Positions 15,710 to 24,277 of a DNA stretch of 40,467 nt are shown here, piece after piece (the stretch's first letter is position 1; each line of letters begins with the position of its first letter). Under the pieces are notes generated by a model. That model was not told where the DNA came from and did no database searches. It worked only from the letters and a program-made list of their open reading frames with translations. The DNA comes from Lapidilactobacillus concavus DSM 17758 (GTDB lineage Bacteria > Bacillota > Bacilli > Lactobacillales > Lactobacillaceae), in the NCBI RefSeq assembly GCF_001435835.1, contig NZ_AZFX01000015.1, positions 1-40,467 of the forward strand. Reading direction: 5' to 3'. The position numbers were made by a program, and so were the translations under genes.

Positions 15710-16531
15710 TTAACTCAAAGCGACGTCTAAAATCATCATGATAATAAATCCAGCCATTACGCCAAATACGGCGGTGTGACTCTTCCGTTCAACACTTTGC
15801 TGTGCTTCCGGGATCAGTTCTTCAACGACCACATAAATCATTGCACCTGCCGCAAACGCGAGGGCATAGGGCAAGATAACGGTCATTCGGCTGACCAACA
15901 AGGCCCCAACAACCCCGGCGATGGGCTCGACAATTCCAGAGGCCTGACCATACATAAATGACCGCGCTCTCGAAAGCCCACCTTGACGCAACGGAATCGA
16001 AACGGCCGCACCCTCAGGGAAGTTCTGAATCCCAATTCCGAGTGCGACAGAAATTGCGGCCGCGATGGCAATCGCCGGGTTGCTCGCCTGGCTCACTGCA
16101 CCGAAGGCGACCCCAACCGCCAGGCCTTCAGGAATGTTATGCAATGTAATTGAAAAGACTAATAAAACCGTCCGTCGCAAATACGAAGGAAAATCGCCTT
16201 TTGTTTCTTGGCGACCGATTGGTAAGTGCGGTAAGACTTTATCGGCTAAATACAGGAATAACCCACCGGTACCGAAGCCAATGGCAACCACTAACCACGC
16301 GATATCCCCATTCTGTTCTGCCTGGGAAATTGCCGGATCGAGTAACGACCAAAAGCTCGCCGCAATCATTACCCCAGAGGCAAATCCCAACATCAAGTTT
16401 AGAATATTCTTGTTAATACTCTTGAAGAAGAAAACCAGCGCAGCACCTAATGCTGTCATCCCATAAGTAAATAATGTTCCTAATAGAGCCTGTTGCCATG
16501 GTGCCAATTTGATAAAGAAATCAATCATCAT
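15710..16531 (-). CDS. ZIP-family divalent metal transporter (ZupT/GufA-like)
   Basis: A 273-residue inner-membrane importer for zinc or related divalent metals with about eight transmembrane segments. Both ZIP metal-site motifs are present, HNIPEG (about residue 131) and QNFPEG (about residue 169), together with the EELIPEA segment near the end. Length is normal. The chosen start is ATG 16531, seven bases after AGGAG; GTG 16537 is less well placed. It is monocistronic between two terminator regions. A palindrome resembling a DtxR/MntR box lies about 80 bases upstream. It is the intact member of a pair whose other copy is broken at 14973-15489. Confidence 0.92.
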   Translation of the reverse strand: MMIDFFIKLAPWQQALLGTLFTYGMTALGAALVFFFKSINKNILNLMLGFASGVMIAASFWSLLDPAISQAEQNGDIAWLVVAIGFGTGGLFLYLADKVLPHLPIGRQETKGDFPSYLRRTVLLVFSITLHNIPEGLAVGVAFGAVSQASNPAIAIAAAISVALGIGIQNFPEGAAVSIPLRQGGLSRARSFMYGQASGIVEPIAGVVGALLVSRMTVILPYALAFAAGAMIYVVVEELIPEAQQSVERKSHTAVFGVMAGFIIMMILDVALS

Positions 16532-16607
16532 GTTCACACTCCTCTACTAAACTTTACCATGCTTTAAATAAAAAATAAACAAAAAGGTTAGTTTAATAAA
16601 AGAGATA

Positions 16608-16625
16608 AATTAGCTTGGCCTAATT
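16608..16625. promoter_or_regulatory. possible DtxR/MntR-type operator upstream of the ZIP gene
   Basis: AATTAG-N6-CTAATT is a perfect 6+6 palindrome, and its TTAG...CTAA core recalls the manganese and iron regulator boxes of Gram-positives. Only the position and the palindrome support it. Confidence 0.35.
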
Positions 16626-16716
16626 CTCTGTGCAGGCCCAGTTATTAGCAACTCTTTAGCCATTCACCACTTCGAAAAGTCGCGCGCAATTTTTTTTTTA
16701 CACGTTATTTCGGCTT

Positions 16717-18039
16717 CTAATCATGGGTACGATGCCAAGCTTTGATCTGTTCAAGCCGCTTTGCAAAACGAACTTCGCTACCTTGATCGGTCGGTAAATA
16801 ATACTCGTGTCCGACTAAATTATCAGGCATCGTTTGCATCGTCGTGATTTTATCGGTGGTATCATGCGCATACTGATAATCCTCGCCATAGTGCAACGAC
16901 TTCATCAGTTGCGTTGGCGCGTTGCGAATTTGTAACGGCACGGGTTCGGCCTGTGTTTCTTGTGCGTCTTTCTTTGCAGCCTCGTAGGCTAAATAAGCCG
17001 CATTCGATTTCGGTGCTAGCGCTAAATAAACGACCAGCTGGGTCAGATTAACCGAACATTCGGGCATGCCAATGAAATGACAGGCTTGATAAGTTGCTAC
17101 CGCCAATTCAAGCGCTCGACTGTCTGCCAAACCAATATCTTCACTCGAGAAACGCACCAAACGTCGCGCAACATACAGTGGGTCTTCACCTGACTCCAAC
17201 ATCCGTGCCAACCAATAGATCGCCGCGTCTGGATCACTATTGCGCATCGACTTATGCAAAGCAGAAATAAGATTGTAGTGCTCTTCGCCTTTTTTATCAT
17301 AGAGCAGCGACTTCTTGCCCAGCAATTGCTTGAGATTATTCTGATCAACTGTTATCTGATCACCCTCGCGCTGACCGTTGAGCACTGCCATTTCCAGTGT
17401 ATTCAGACCGACACGCGCGTCGCCATTGGCAAAGTTTGCAATAATCTGCAAAGCTTCCGGCGAGATCTCAATCTGTTGGTCACCATAACCCCGTGGATCC
17501 TTCAAAGCTTGTTGCAATAACTGCAGAATGTCATCGCTAGTCAAGGCTTGAAGCACAAAGACTTTCGTCCGCGACAACAACGCCGAGTTGATCTCAAAAG
17601 AAGGATTCTCCGTGGTGGCTCCAATCAGAATGATGCTACCCTTCTCAACGTATGGCAAAAAAGCATCCTGTTGTGCCTTATTAAAGCGATGAATTTCATC
17701 CACAAATAGAATCGTCTTCTCGCCAAACTGGAGATTCTCGTCAGCTTCTTTCATCACCTGGCGAATATCTTTAATACTGCTTGTCACCGCACTTAAGTTG
17801 ATAAACTTCGCCTGGGTTTGTTGCGCAATGATCGAAGCCAATGTCGTTTTGCCGACACCTGGAGGTCCCCAGAAAATCATTGACGGAATATGATCGTGTT
17901 CAATTAATTCACGCAGAACTTTTCCCGGCCCAACGAGCTGTGACTGCCCAACAAATTCAGATAAATTCCGCGGACGCACTCGATTTGCTAACGGCTCGAA
18001 GTCCGCATCATTGGGACTAAATAAAGAGATATCACTCAT
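16717..18039 (-). CDS. rarA: replication-associated recombination protein RarA/MgsA (AAA+ ATPase)
   Basis: RarA acts at stalled replication forks with RecA and SSB. The 440-residue protein opens MSDISLFSPN followed by the PLANRVRPRNLSEFVGQ signature. It has Walker A GPPGVGKT (58-65), Walker B LFVDEIHRF (D114/E115), sensor-1 GATTENPSFE and arginine-finger region LLSRTKVF, then the C-terminal tetramerisation part with HKSMRNSDPDAAIYWLARML. ATG 18039 is chosen; an upstream GTG (18048) sits inside the likely ribosome site. A hairpin at 18120-18172 separates it from the gene upstream. Confidence 0.95.
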   Translation of the reverse strand: MSDISLFSPNDADFEPLANRVRPRNLSEFVGQSQLVGPGKVLRELIEHDHIPSMIFWGPPGVGKTTLASIIAQQTQAKFINLSAVTSSIKDIRQVMKEADENLQFGEKTILFVDEIHRFNKAQQDAFLPYVEKGSIILIGATTENPSFEINSALLSRTKVFVLQALTSDDILQLLQQALKDPRGYGDQQIEISPEALQIIANFANGDARVGLNTLEMAVLNGQREGDQITVDQNNLKQLLGKKSLLYDKKGEEHYNLISALHKSMRNSDPDAAIYWLARMLESGEDPLYVARRLVRFSSEDIGLADSRALELAVATYQACHFIGMPECSVNLTQLVVYLALAPKSNAAYLAYEAAKKDAQETQAEPVPLQIRNAPTQLMKSLHYGEDYQYAHDTTDKITTMQTMPDNLVGHEYYLPTDQGSEVRFAKRLEQIKAWHRTHD

Positions 18040-18119
18040 ATTGATCACCTATCTTTAGGACTACCCATCTTTCACCTCTAAGTATAACAGGGTCAACTAA
18101 AAATCACCTCAATCAAAAA

Positions 18120-18172
18120 ATCAGTAGCCTCTATCGCCCGCGACAAGCCAAGGGTGAAAATAGACTACTGAT
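18120..18172. terminator. imperfect hairpin between two leftward genes
   Basis: ATCAGTAG...TCTAT pairs with ATAGA...TACTGAT around a GC-rich loop, with A-rich flanks. It lies downstream of the 18189-18641 gene and before rarA, as expected for a terminator, though the T tract is short. Confidence 0.5.
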
Positions 18173-18188
18173 CAAAAATCATCATTAA

Positions 18189-18641
18189 TTATCGATTAAA
18201 ATGTTCAGAAATAAGTTGTTGATCATGCTGATTAAGCGAGCGAATTGGACTTGGACGATGAAACTTCTGCCAATTCTGCCAAAAATCAAATTGATGGATA
18301 AAATCTTGTAAGAAATTCAGCGAATTATTCTTGACCAGAACATAGGCCATCGTTGCCAGGCCATTATCGACTTTCTCCGGTGCCTCTTCATAAGCAGCAA
18401 CTGCAGATTGGCGAACTCCCTCTGGATCGGCACGATATTGATCTCGGAAGCCGAGCAATTGAGGCTGCCCTAGTAAAGATTCAATGGTAAAACCACTAAA
18501 GTCTGCAGAAAGCCCCGTATCTTTCCGCAATAATTCGTAAAAGAACATGAAGAAAGAGAGTCGATCAGTCATCGCTAACATGTCTGGATCTTCATTGGCC
18601 AACCAGCCAACCACATTCATTCTTTGATTATTTTCGGTCAT
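18189..18641 (-). CDS. conserved-looking hypothetical protein, 150 aa
   Basis: A soluble, acidic, helix-rich protein that I do not recognise. It has no signal peptide or obvious membrane segment; aromatic-rich stretches (LSFFMFFYELL near residues 28-38 and HQFDFWQNWQKFH near 115-127) suggest a compact helical fold. The ATG follows GGGAGG, so translation is well supported. It lies upstream of rarA on the same strand, with a hairpin between. Confidence 0.75.
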   Translation of the reverse strand: MTENNQRMNVVGWLANEDPDMLAMTDRLSFFMFFYELLRKDTGLSADFSGFTIESLLGQPQLLGFRDQYRADPEGVRQSAVAAYEEAPEKVDNGLATMAYVLVKNNSLNFLQDFIHQFDFWQNWQKFHRPSPIRSLNQHDQQLISEHFNR

Positions 18642-18743
18642 TTTGACCTACCTCCCGCAATAAAGAACTTTTTCATTCGTCTCTATCATAACGCAGTTTC
18701 ACAAGAATGTATGCACTTGCAAACCAAAAAACGCGCCACTTGA

Positions 18744-18773
18744 TCGATTCGATTCACGAGCTGAGCGAATCGA
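18744..18773. repeat. inverted repeat between two hypothetical genes
   Basis: TCGATTCG and CGAATCGA are perfect 8-bp arms with a 14-base loop. On the minus strand they are followed 12 bases later by a T6 run, so it could be the terminator of the 18830-19066 gene. Otherwise 18642-18829 contains nothing recognisable. Confidence 0.45.
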
Positions 18774-18829
18774 CTTGTTGCTTGCTCATTGGTGCCATTG
18801 ACGAGTCCCTCGCCAAATTCTGTGTTGCG

Positions 18830-19066
18830 CTATTCCCGACAATCATCCTCCAAATCCTCTTCATCCGCCATCATCTGCTGCAAGAGTTCATTCACATTTG
18901 GATCCTGTGTGGTAAAGTGTTGATGCCAATAAGCTTCGATCGTATTACGCTCGATACAAAAAACAGAAAGTGCTTGGGTTTCATCGAGGTGATAGATTGT
19001 TTTTAACCCATCGATCACCTGATTTTGAAAGTCGTCAACATCTTGAATTTTCGTTGCCATTGTCAT
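18830..19066 (-). CDS. small acidic hypothetical protein, 78 aa
   Basis: A cytoplasmic-looking protein with an acidic end (MADEEDLEDDCRE). I do not recognise it. The start is supported by GGAGGA eight bases before ATG 19066. An overlapping open frame on the other strand lacks a ribosome site and is taken as a shadow. It is monocistronic between two short spacers. Confidence 0.65.
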   Translation of the reverse strand: MTMATKIQDVDDFQNQVIDGLKTIYHLDETQALSVFCIERNTIEAYWHQHFTTQDPNVNELLQQMMADEEDLEDDCRE

Positions 19067-19271
19067 CTGTCAATTCCTCCACATCAAAGAATGACTTCAT
19101 TGTAGCAGAAAACAATCAATTGTGGGGAAATATTTATCAGTTAGCAACAAATGATGTCCATCTTAATCGCACCTGACATGCGGATCACAATGATTCATGA
19201 ACATCTTGTCATCAATGAACCAAAAAAGAGCACTGATTTCTCAGCACTCTTAATCATCAATCACTTAATGA

Positions 19272-19676
19272 TTAGCAAATCTGGTTGCCCAAAGTTTGCA
19301 TTTCTTCTTTTAATTCAGCGTCCGTCTTTTCGGGTGCTTCGTATTTAGTGACTGAAACAGCACCATCGATGATGCCACTGTTGTCTGATAAAACGAGAAA
19401 ACCCATTTTATAATCAATATTTAAGCCATCCGTTAAATAAACAAGTTCTGGTTGACCCGTGTATAACTTCAAGTTGAGGTTGTTTTCGAGTGGTTCATCA
19501 AACTCTGGGTCCAATTGATCGGTCACAACGAATTGGAACTTGCTGCCAATCGTACATGAGCCACCTAAGTTAGAAAATTTATTTGAGCCATCATCGAGCG
19601 CCAATAACACAACGTCATCAGGTGAAATTTTATTTGCTAAATAATCTTTGGCTGCATCTTTAATTTTTATTTCCAT
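19272..19676 (-). CDS. HesB/YqkB-like iron-sulfur cluster biosynthesis family protein
   Basis: A 134-residue protein resembling the lactobacillar YqkB-like branch of the Fe-S biosynthesis (HesB/IscA-like) fold: it opens MEIKIKDAAKDYL, continues with the LLALDDGSNKFSNLGGSCTIG hairpin region and ends with MGFLVLSDNSGIIDGAVSV. Unlike true A-type scaffold proteins it lacks the C-x-C pair near the C-terminus; C44 is the only conserved-looking cysteine besides the last residue. An Fe-S scaffold role is therefore doubtful. The start is ATG 19676, after GAGGTG; ATG 19679 is nearly as good. Confidence 0.7.
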   Translation of the reverse strand: MEIKIKDAAKDYLANKISPDDVVLLALDDGSNKFSNLGGSCTIGSKFQFVVTDQLDPEFDEPLENNLNLKLYTGQPELVYLTDGLNIDYKMGFLVLSDNSGIIDGAVSVTKYEAPEKTDAELKEEMQTLGNQIC

Positions 19677-19744
19677 CATGAACACCTCACATTTTTATTT
19701 ACATATTTATCGTACGACACTTACAAAAAATAAGCAATAAACTT

Positions 19745-19837
19745 GCTCAATTCAAAAATCGCCATCACAGTCAGAATAAATTCTGGACCTTCGACAGCGA
19801 TTTGAATTGAGATTCTCACTGAACTGAATTGAGCGAT
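19745..19837 (-). promoter_or_regulatory. leader or terminator region with two competing stems
   Basis: GCTCAATTC (19745-19753) can pair perfectly with GAATTGAGC (19826-19834). Alternatively the longer 19746-19762 pairs with 19797-19811 (15 pairs with a two-base bulge), enclosing CAGAAT/ATTCTG. The stems are mutually exclusive. The region lies between deoD and the HesB-like gene on the minus strand and may be a terminator or an attenuator. Confidence 0.4.
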
Positions 19838-19878
19838 AGCCGCACTACCTCAATAACTGGGTTGCCAGTAAAAAGTGA

Positions 19879-20577
19879 TCAGTTCACCTGCAATGCTAAA
19901 TTAATCATGTCATTAAAGGAAGTCTGCCGTTCTTCGGCCGTCGTTTCTTCACCAGTGATCAGGTGATTGCTGACGGTCAAGATTGACAATGCCCGGCGAT
20001 GGAATTTTGCAGCTAATAGGTAGAGTGCAGGTGTTTCCATTTCTGTTGCTAAAACGCCGTAATCGATCAACTTTTGCCGATCCATTTCGTCATTGTAGAA
20101 GCGATCTTCGCCTAAGACGTTGCCCACATGCCATCTGATGCCGTCTTTCTCGGCCAACTCTGCAGCTTGCGACAAGAGGCGGTAATCAGCAATCGGTGCA
20201 AAATTAATGCCAGGGCCAAACGTGTTCGTCACAATTGAGGAATCGGTTGAGGAAGCCTGTCCTAAAACGATATCGCGCACTTTGATATCTGGGCCTAAAC
20301 CACCCGCTGTGCCGACACGTATCAAGGTTTGCACATTATATTCTTGAATCAACTCATTCACGTAAATCGAAATCGAGGGAATTCCCATACCGGTTGCTTG
20401 TACCGAAACTTTTTCGCCTCGATAGAGCCCTGTATAACCATAGCAATTACGAATTTCATTGTAACGATGCGCATCCATCAAGAAATTCTCGGCAATATAT
20501 TTTGCACGCAATGGATCTCCGGGTAATAAAACTTTTTCGGCAATGTCACCTTTATTGGCACCAATATGTGTACTCAT
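19879..20577 (-). CDS. deoD: purine-nucleoside phosphorylase, DeoD type
   Basis: This cytoplasmic enzyme splits purine (deoxy)nucleosides with phosphate into base and (deoxy)ribose-1-phosphate. The 232-residue length is typical of the hexameric DeoD family. Visible motifs are the N-terminal phosphate-site [20 protein letters not shown] in the middle, the nucleoside-site [15 protein letters not shown] and the late TVSNHL. It is last in a leftward deoC-deoB-deoD operon, ten bases after deoB, and its ribosome site (AGGAGG) overlaps the end of deoB. The released purine base can meet the PurBox-controlled permease's pool. Confidence 0.96.
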   Translation of the reverse strand: MSTHIGANKGDIAEKVLLPGDPLRAKYIAENFLMDAHRYNEIRNCYGYTGLYRGEKVSVQATGMGIPSISIYVNELIQEYNVQTLIRVGTAGGLGPDIKVRDIVLGQASSTDSSIVTNTFGPGINFAPIADYRLLSQAAELAEKDGIRWHVGNVLGEDRFYNDEMDRQKLIDYGVLATEMETPALYLLAAKFHRRALSILTVSNHLITGEETTAEERQTSFNDMINLALQVN

Positions 20578-20587
20578 CAGACGCCTC

Positions 20588-21784
20588 CTATTGTAATTGA
20601 GCTAAGAAACTCTTACCAACGCCGTTACCAGCAACTTTGAAGTTATCCAACACAGTTGCGCCAAAATCTGAGAATGGCGAACGAATGCCGAGTGAACCAG
20701 TACCGGTACTTGGCGAATAAACCACAAGTGGCACATATTCACGTGTGTGATCTGTCCCGGTATAAGTGGGGTCGTTGCCGTGATCAGCCGTGATGATCAA
20801 CAAGTCATCATCATTTAACTTTGGTAACAATTCGCCTAGACGCTCGTCAAAAGCCATCAGTGCTTCACCATCACCTTGTGCATTCCGGCGATGACCATAC
20901 ATCGCATCAAAATCAACCAAGTTCGTAAAACAGAAGCCAGTAAAATCTTGATCAGCGGCCGCAATTGTCTTGTCCATACCATCCATGTTGCTCGTCGTAT
21001 GCCAACCTTGCGTGATACCATGGCCGGAGAAGATATCGTTAATTTTACCAACGCCCAAGACATCGAAGCCAGCTTCCTTCAAACGATCAAGATCTGTCGG
21101 CTCTGTTGGCTCCAAGGTGTAGTCATGACGATCGCTACTACGAACGAAATGATCTTTATCGGGGCCACTATAAGGACGTGCGATCACACGCCCCACATGA
21201 TATTCATCGATGGTAATTGAGCGGGCATATTCACAGATTCGATAGAGTTCTTCAAGTGGAATAATATCGGTGTGTGCCGCAATTTGTAGGACAGAATCAC
21301 CGGAAGTATACACGATCAGCGCGCCAGTTTTCATCTGTTCTTCGCCGTAGTCATGAATAATTTCAGTCCCAGAATAAGGTTTATTCACAATGACTTGACG
21401 GCCACTGAAGTCTTCGATTTTTTTGATCAACTTCTCAGGAAACCCGTTCGGGAAAAAGCCCAAAGGTTTAGTGACAGGTAATCCCATCATCTCCCAATGA
21501 CCATCCATGCTGTCCTTACCGGCAGAAATTTCGAACATCTTACCATAATAACCAATTGGCGCATCGATAGGTTCCGCACCCAAGATTGGCGCATCCGTCC
21601 GAATATTTCCCAAACCGAGTTTAACTAAATTAGGGACATTAAATTTACCCTGCCAAAATTCACCAATATGACCAAGCGTATCGGCACCAGCATCGGCGAA
21701 CTTAGCAGCATCAGGAGCCTCCCCAATACCAATAGAATCAAGAACGATACCAAAAACACGTTTAAAACGATAATCAGCAGTCAA
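20588..21784 (-). CDS. deoB: phosphopentomutase
   Basis: DeoB converts (deoxy)ribose-1-phosphate to the 5-phosphate. The 398-residue product has the alkaline-phosphatase-fold features: metal-site [16 protein letters not shown] near the start, [14 protein letters not shown] in the middle and [25 protein letters not shown] near the end. The start is TTG 21784, seven bases after AAAGGAGG; the open frame continues upstream for 45 codons through repeat sequence, which is not credible coding. The 293-bp gap to deoC is packed with structured repeats, unusual inside an operon. Confidence 0.95.
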   Translation of the reverse strand: MTADYRFKRVFGIVLDSIGIGEAPDAAKFADAGADTLGHIGEFWQGKFNVPNLVKLGLGNIRTDAPILGAEPIDAPIGYYGKMFEISAGKDSMDGHWEMMGLPVTKPLGFFPNGFPEKLIKKIEDFSGRQVIVNKPYSGTEIIHDYGEEQMKTGALIVYTSGDSVLQIAAHTDIIPLEELYRICEYARSITIDEYHVGRVIARPYSGPDKDHFVRSSDRHDYTLEPTEPTDLDRLKEAGFDVLGVGKINDIFSGHGITQGWHTTSNMDGMDKTIAAADQDFTGFCFTNLVDFDAMYGHRRNAQGDGEALMAFDERLGELLPKLNDDDLLIITADHGNDPTYTGTDHTREYVPLVVYSPSTGTGSLGIRSPFSDFGATVLDNFKVAGNGVGKSFLAQLQ

Positions 21785-21801
21785 AAAATGACCTCCTTTT
21801 T

Positions 21802-21920
21802 TATAAGTTGTGAGTCCTCCAGGGTTGCTTTTGAGCATTAACACGAACAACACAGGAATCCCGCTTTTGGATTCAGGTGTTGTTTGCGTTGAGCGGAACA
21901 CGCTGCCTGACACGAACACG
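21802..21920. repeat. structured intergenic repeat, copy 1
   Basis: This shares the core GAGCATTAAC (21833-21842) ... GTTGAGCGGAA (21888-21898) with the other copies. The inner stem is AACAACAC/GTGTTGTT (21846-21853 with 21877-21884), capped by GGAATCC/GGATTC. The outer arms have largely decayed. Its left 30 bases recur exactly at 22041-22070. Confidence 0.7.
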
Positions 21921-21926
21921 TTAAGT

Positions 21927-22034
21927 TGTGATTTAGTCAGGGTTGCTTTTGAGCATTAACGATGATTCAGGCGTGATTCGGCTACGAATCTCACCTGAAT
22001 TGTTGTTAAGCGGAAAAAGCATGACTAAATCACA
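21927..22034. repeat. structured intergenic repeat, copy 2 (best preserved)
   Basis: The outer stem TGTGATTTAGTCA/TGACTAAATCACA is perfect over 13 bp. Inside it are TGCTTTT/AAAAGCA, the conserved core GAGCATTAAC (21951-21960) opposite GTTAAGCGGAA (22005-22015), then ATTCAGG/CCTGAAT and the cap GATTCG-gcta-CGAATC. The whole element folds as one long hairpin with an internal loop at the core. Confidence 0.8.
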
Positions 22035-22038
22035 CGTT

Positions 22039-22070
22039 TTTATAAGTTGTGAGTCCTCCAGGGTTGCTTT
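22039..22070. repeat. left-end fragment of the structured repeat abutting deoC
   Basis: Thirty bases identical to the left end of copy 1 (21802-21831), cut off just before the core and seven bases from the deoC stop. It forms a direct repeat flanking copies 1 and 2, which suggests unequal exchange or insertion within an older element. Confidence 0.7.
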
Positions 22071-22077
22071 CGCGTGG

Positions 22078-22746
22078 CTACTTCTTTGCTGCTTCGTATT
22101 CCTTCATGATAGCGACAGAAGCACTTGCCCCAATGCGGTTCGCGCCTGCATCAATGACGGCGCGTGCGTCTGCTAAGCTATGAATGCCGCCTGAAGCTTT
22201 GACGCCGATTTCGGCACCGACAGTTTTACGCATAATGGCAACATCGTGTGCATTGGCACCACCCGTTGAAAATCCAGTTGAAGTTTTAACAAAATCAGTC
22301 CCACCAGCAACGGCTAATTCGCAAGCTTTCGCCTTTTGTTCGTCGGTTAGAAGTGATGTTTCAATGATGACCTTTAACTTTGCATCGCCAGCATGAGCTG
22401 CACGCGCCACATTCTGAATATCTTCTTGAACCGCTTGATCATGTCCAGCAATTAATTCGCCAATGTTGATCACCATGTCGACTTCTGTGGCGCCGTCGTG
22501 GAGAGCTTGTGCAGTTTCGGCAACTTTAGAAACAGTCGTTGTCGCACCCAGAGGGAATCCAATGACTGTACAAGTCGTCACGCCGGTTCCTTGTAATTCG
22601 TTCGCGGTTAATTTAACCCAGTAAGGATTGATGCAGACAGAAGCGAACCGATATTCCTTTGCTTCCGCAATAATTTTGCGCACCTCATCCTCGGTTGCGT
22701 CTGGTTTTAATAAAGTGTGATCGAAATACTTTGCAAAATTTTCCAT
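22078..22746 (-). CDS. deoC: deoxyribose-phosphate aldolase
   Basis: DeoC cleaves deoxyribose-5-phosphate to glyceraldehyde-3-phosphate and acetaldehyde, the last step of deoxynucleoside breakdown. The 222-residue enzyme has the class I aldolase active site: the Schiff-base lysine K154 in [10 protein letters not shown], the assisting K183 in GVKASGG and D90 in [12 protein letters not shown] 22746 follows AAGGAGAG and is preferred over a 10-codon longer reading. It is the first gene of the deo operon. A weak TATTAT -10 lies upstream around 22810. Confidence 0.97.
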   Translation of the reverse strand: MENFAKYFDHTLLKPDATEDEVRKIIAEAKEYRFASVCINPYWVKLTANELQGTGVTTCTVIGFPLGATTTVSKVAETAQALHDGATEVDMVINIGELIAGHDQAVQEDIQNVARAAHAGDAKLKVIIETSLLTDEQKAKACELAVAGGTDFVKTSTGFSTGGANAHDVAIMRKTVGAEIGVKASGGIHSLADARAVIDAGANRIGASASVAIMKEYEAAKK

Positions 22747-22872
22747 GAAAACTCTCCTTTGACTATCAGAATACAAAGCGGCAAAACTTAAATACCTACC
22801 TGCATAATATCATGACAACGCTTAAGAAAACAGTTATTCATCAAATTTTCTTTCGTGATCAACGGTGAATCA

Positions 22873-22915
22873 AAAAAGATCGTTCCCATTTTGTGAGAAA
22901 TGGGCACAATCTCTT
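22873..22915 (-). terminator. terminator after anmK
   Basis: On the minus strand AGATTGTGCCCATTT pairs with AAATGGGAACGATCT (two mismatches) around CTCAC, followed by TTTTTTG. Confidence 0.8.
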
Positions 22916-22946
22916 ACGTAATCACACGTTTGTTTGTTGGCTCAAT

Positions 22947-24086
22947 CTAGTAATAGGTGACTTTACCAAGAATGACGGGTTTGCTGGCACCAGTTGCGCT
23001 GGGCACATTGCTGGATTGTTGATGTAAGGTTTGATTACCCAAAATAGTCATCGCAATGGCTTCCTTCGCGTCTGAAGAATAGCCGAGATCTTCTTGGATC
23101 ATGACTTTGACCTGTGGTAATTCTTGGGCAATCATTCGCACCAGCGTCGGATTATAGCTACCGCCGCCACCGACGATCAATTCCGTCTCGCCAATCGCGA
23201 ATTGATCGATAGCTTGGGCAATTGACTTGGCTGTCAGGGCCGTTGCTGTGGCGATCCAATCCTCTGGTGCTAAGTTTAATTCCCGATACGTTGTTAATAG
23301 CCGCGCCACGTATTCACGACCGAAGTCTTCACGACCTGTCGTTTTAGGAAATGGTTTGGCAAAATAAGGGTGCTCCAATAGCGTCGCCAATAATTCGGGG
23401 TCAACATGTCCAGCTGCCCCGTGCGCGCCGTCGCGATCAAATTCTTCACCTGGATAAAAGTGTCGGCAGAGTTCATCGATCACCATGTTTCCGGGTCCCG
23501 TATCAAAAGCAGTCAACTGATCAAGTTGGCCATGTTGTGGAATCACGGTTGCATTGCCGATCCCACCAATGTTCTGCAAAATACGCGTGCAATTTTCACT
23601 GCGATACAAAATATATTCTGAGTAAGGTACAATTGGTGCCCCTTGACCACCAACCGCCATATCACGCGGACGGAAATCCGAAACGACAGTCGTTTTTGTC
23701 AGCTCACTGATCACCGCCGACTCGCCAATCTGCAAAGTGGAAGGCACGCGTGTGGTCTCTTTCGGCCGTGGCAAATGATAGATGGTTTGACCATGTGAAG
23801 CCACAAATCCTAGCGTTTCACTGTCGATGCCATATTCCTGACAGACTTTAATTACGGCTTCGCCAAAAAGACGACCTAGTTCAAAGTTGAGGCTGCAAAT
23901 TGCTTCGACATCAGAAGTTTCAACAGATAACGCCGCTTGAATTTTCGCCTTTATTGCTAAACTGAACGGGTAACTCGCAAATTTTAGTTGTTTGACCCGT
24001 GTTGATTCATTGACGCCGGTAATTTCAACCAGCGCTGCATCCACACCGTCCAAGGATGTCCCGGACATTAAACCGACTGCTAACAT
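22947..24086 (-). CDS. anmK: anhydro-N-acetylmuramic acid kinase
   Basis: AnmK opens the 1,6-anhydro ring of anhMurNAc and phosphorylates it to MurNAc-6-P, the MurQ substrate. The 379-residue length and motifs are typical: LAVGLMSGTSLDGVDAALVE at the start, VASHGQTIYHLPRP, LQIGESAVI, NIGGIGNATV, FDTGPGNMVID with the catalytic-type Asp, and LIVGGGGSYNP. The ATG is preceded by AAGGAG. It is alone on its transcript, about 10 kb from murQ. The gene fits the salvage theme, but anhMurNAc comes from lytic transglycosylases, so its source in this organism is unclear. Confidence 0.95.
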   Translation of the reverse strand: MLAVGLMSGTSLDGVDAALVEITGVNESTRVKQLKFASYPFSLAIKAKIQAALSVETSDVEAICSLNFELGRLFGEAVIKVCQEYGIDSETLGFVASHGQTIYHLPRPKETTRVPSTLQIGESAVISELTKTTVVSDFRPRDMAVGGQGAPIVPYSEYILYRSENCTRILQNIGGIGNATVIPQHGQLDQLTAFDTGPGNMVIDELCRHFYPGEEFDRDGAHGAAGHVDPELLATLLEHPYFAKPFPKTTGREDFGREYVARLLTTYRELNLAPEDWIATATALTAKSIAQAIDQFAIGETELIVGGGGSYNPTLVRMIAQELPQVKVMIQEDLGYSSDAKEAIAMTILGNQTLHQQSSNVPSATGASKPVILGKVTYY

Positions 24087-24277
24087 AGCTTACGACTCCT
24101 TTATGATGACTCACGAAGTTTCTACTTCTTATTGTAAGCCCAATCGACCTAGACCACCTTACAAAATTGTTAGTTGGCACGCCACAATGTTCGCTTTTTC
24201 AAACGCGATTCAAAATCACTTGCCCTATGATAATCAGTGTAAGCATTAGACTAGCATTCGATGTCAGGAGGCTGTTT

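Noticed and set aside
15958-16466. Long plus-strand frames opposite the ZIP gene
   Set aside because: They are shadows of a well-conserved membrane protein gene, without ribosome sites.
18707-19006. 99-codon plus-strand frame
   Set aside because: It is antisense to the better-supported 78-residue gene, with no ribosome site.
21785-21919. 45-codon N-terminal extension of deoB
   Set aside because: It runs through repeat sequence; TTG 21784 has a perfect ribosome site and the usual protein start follows.
24167-24277. Upstream extension of dltX
   Set aside because: AGGAGG just before ATG 24278 and the DltX length of about 50 residues fix the start; the extension crosses the promoter region.
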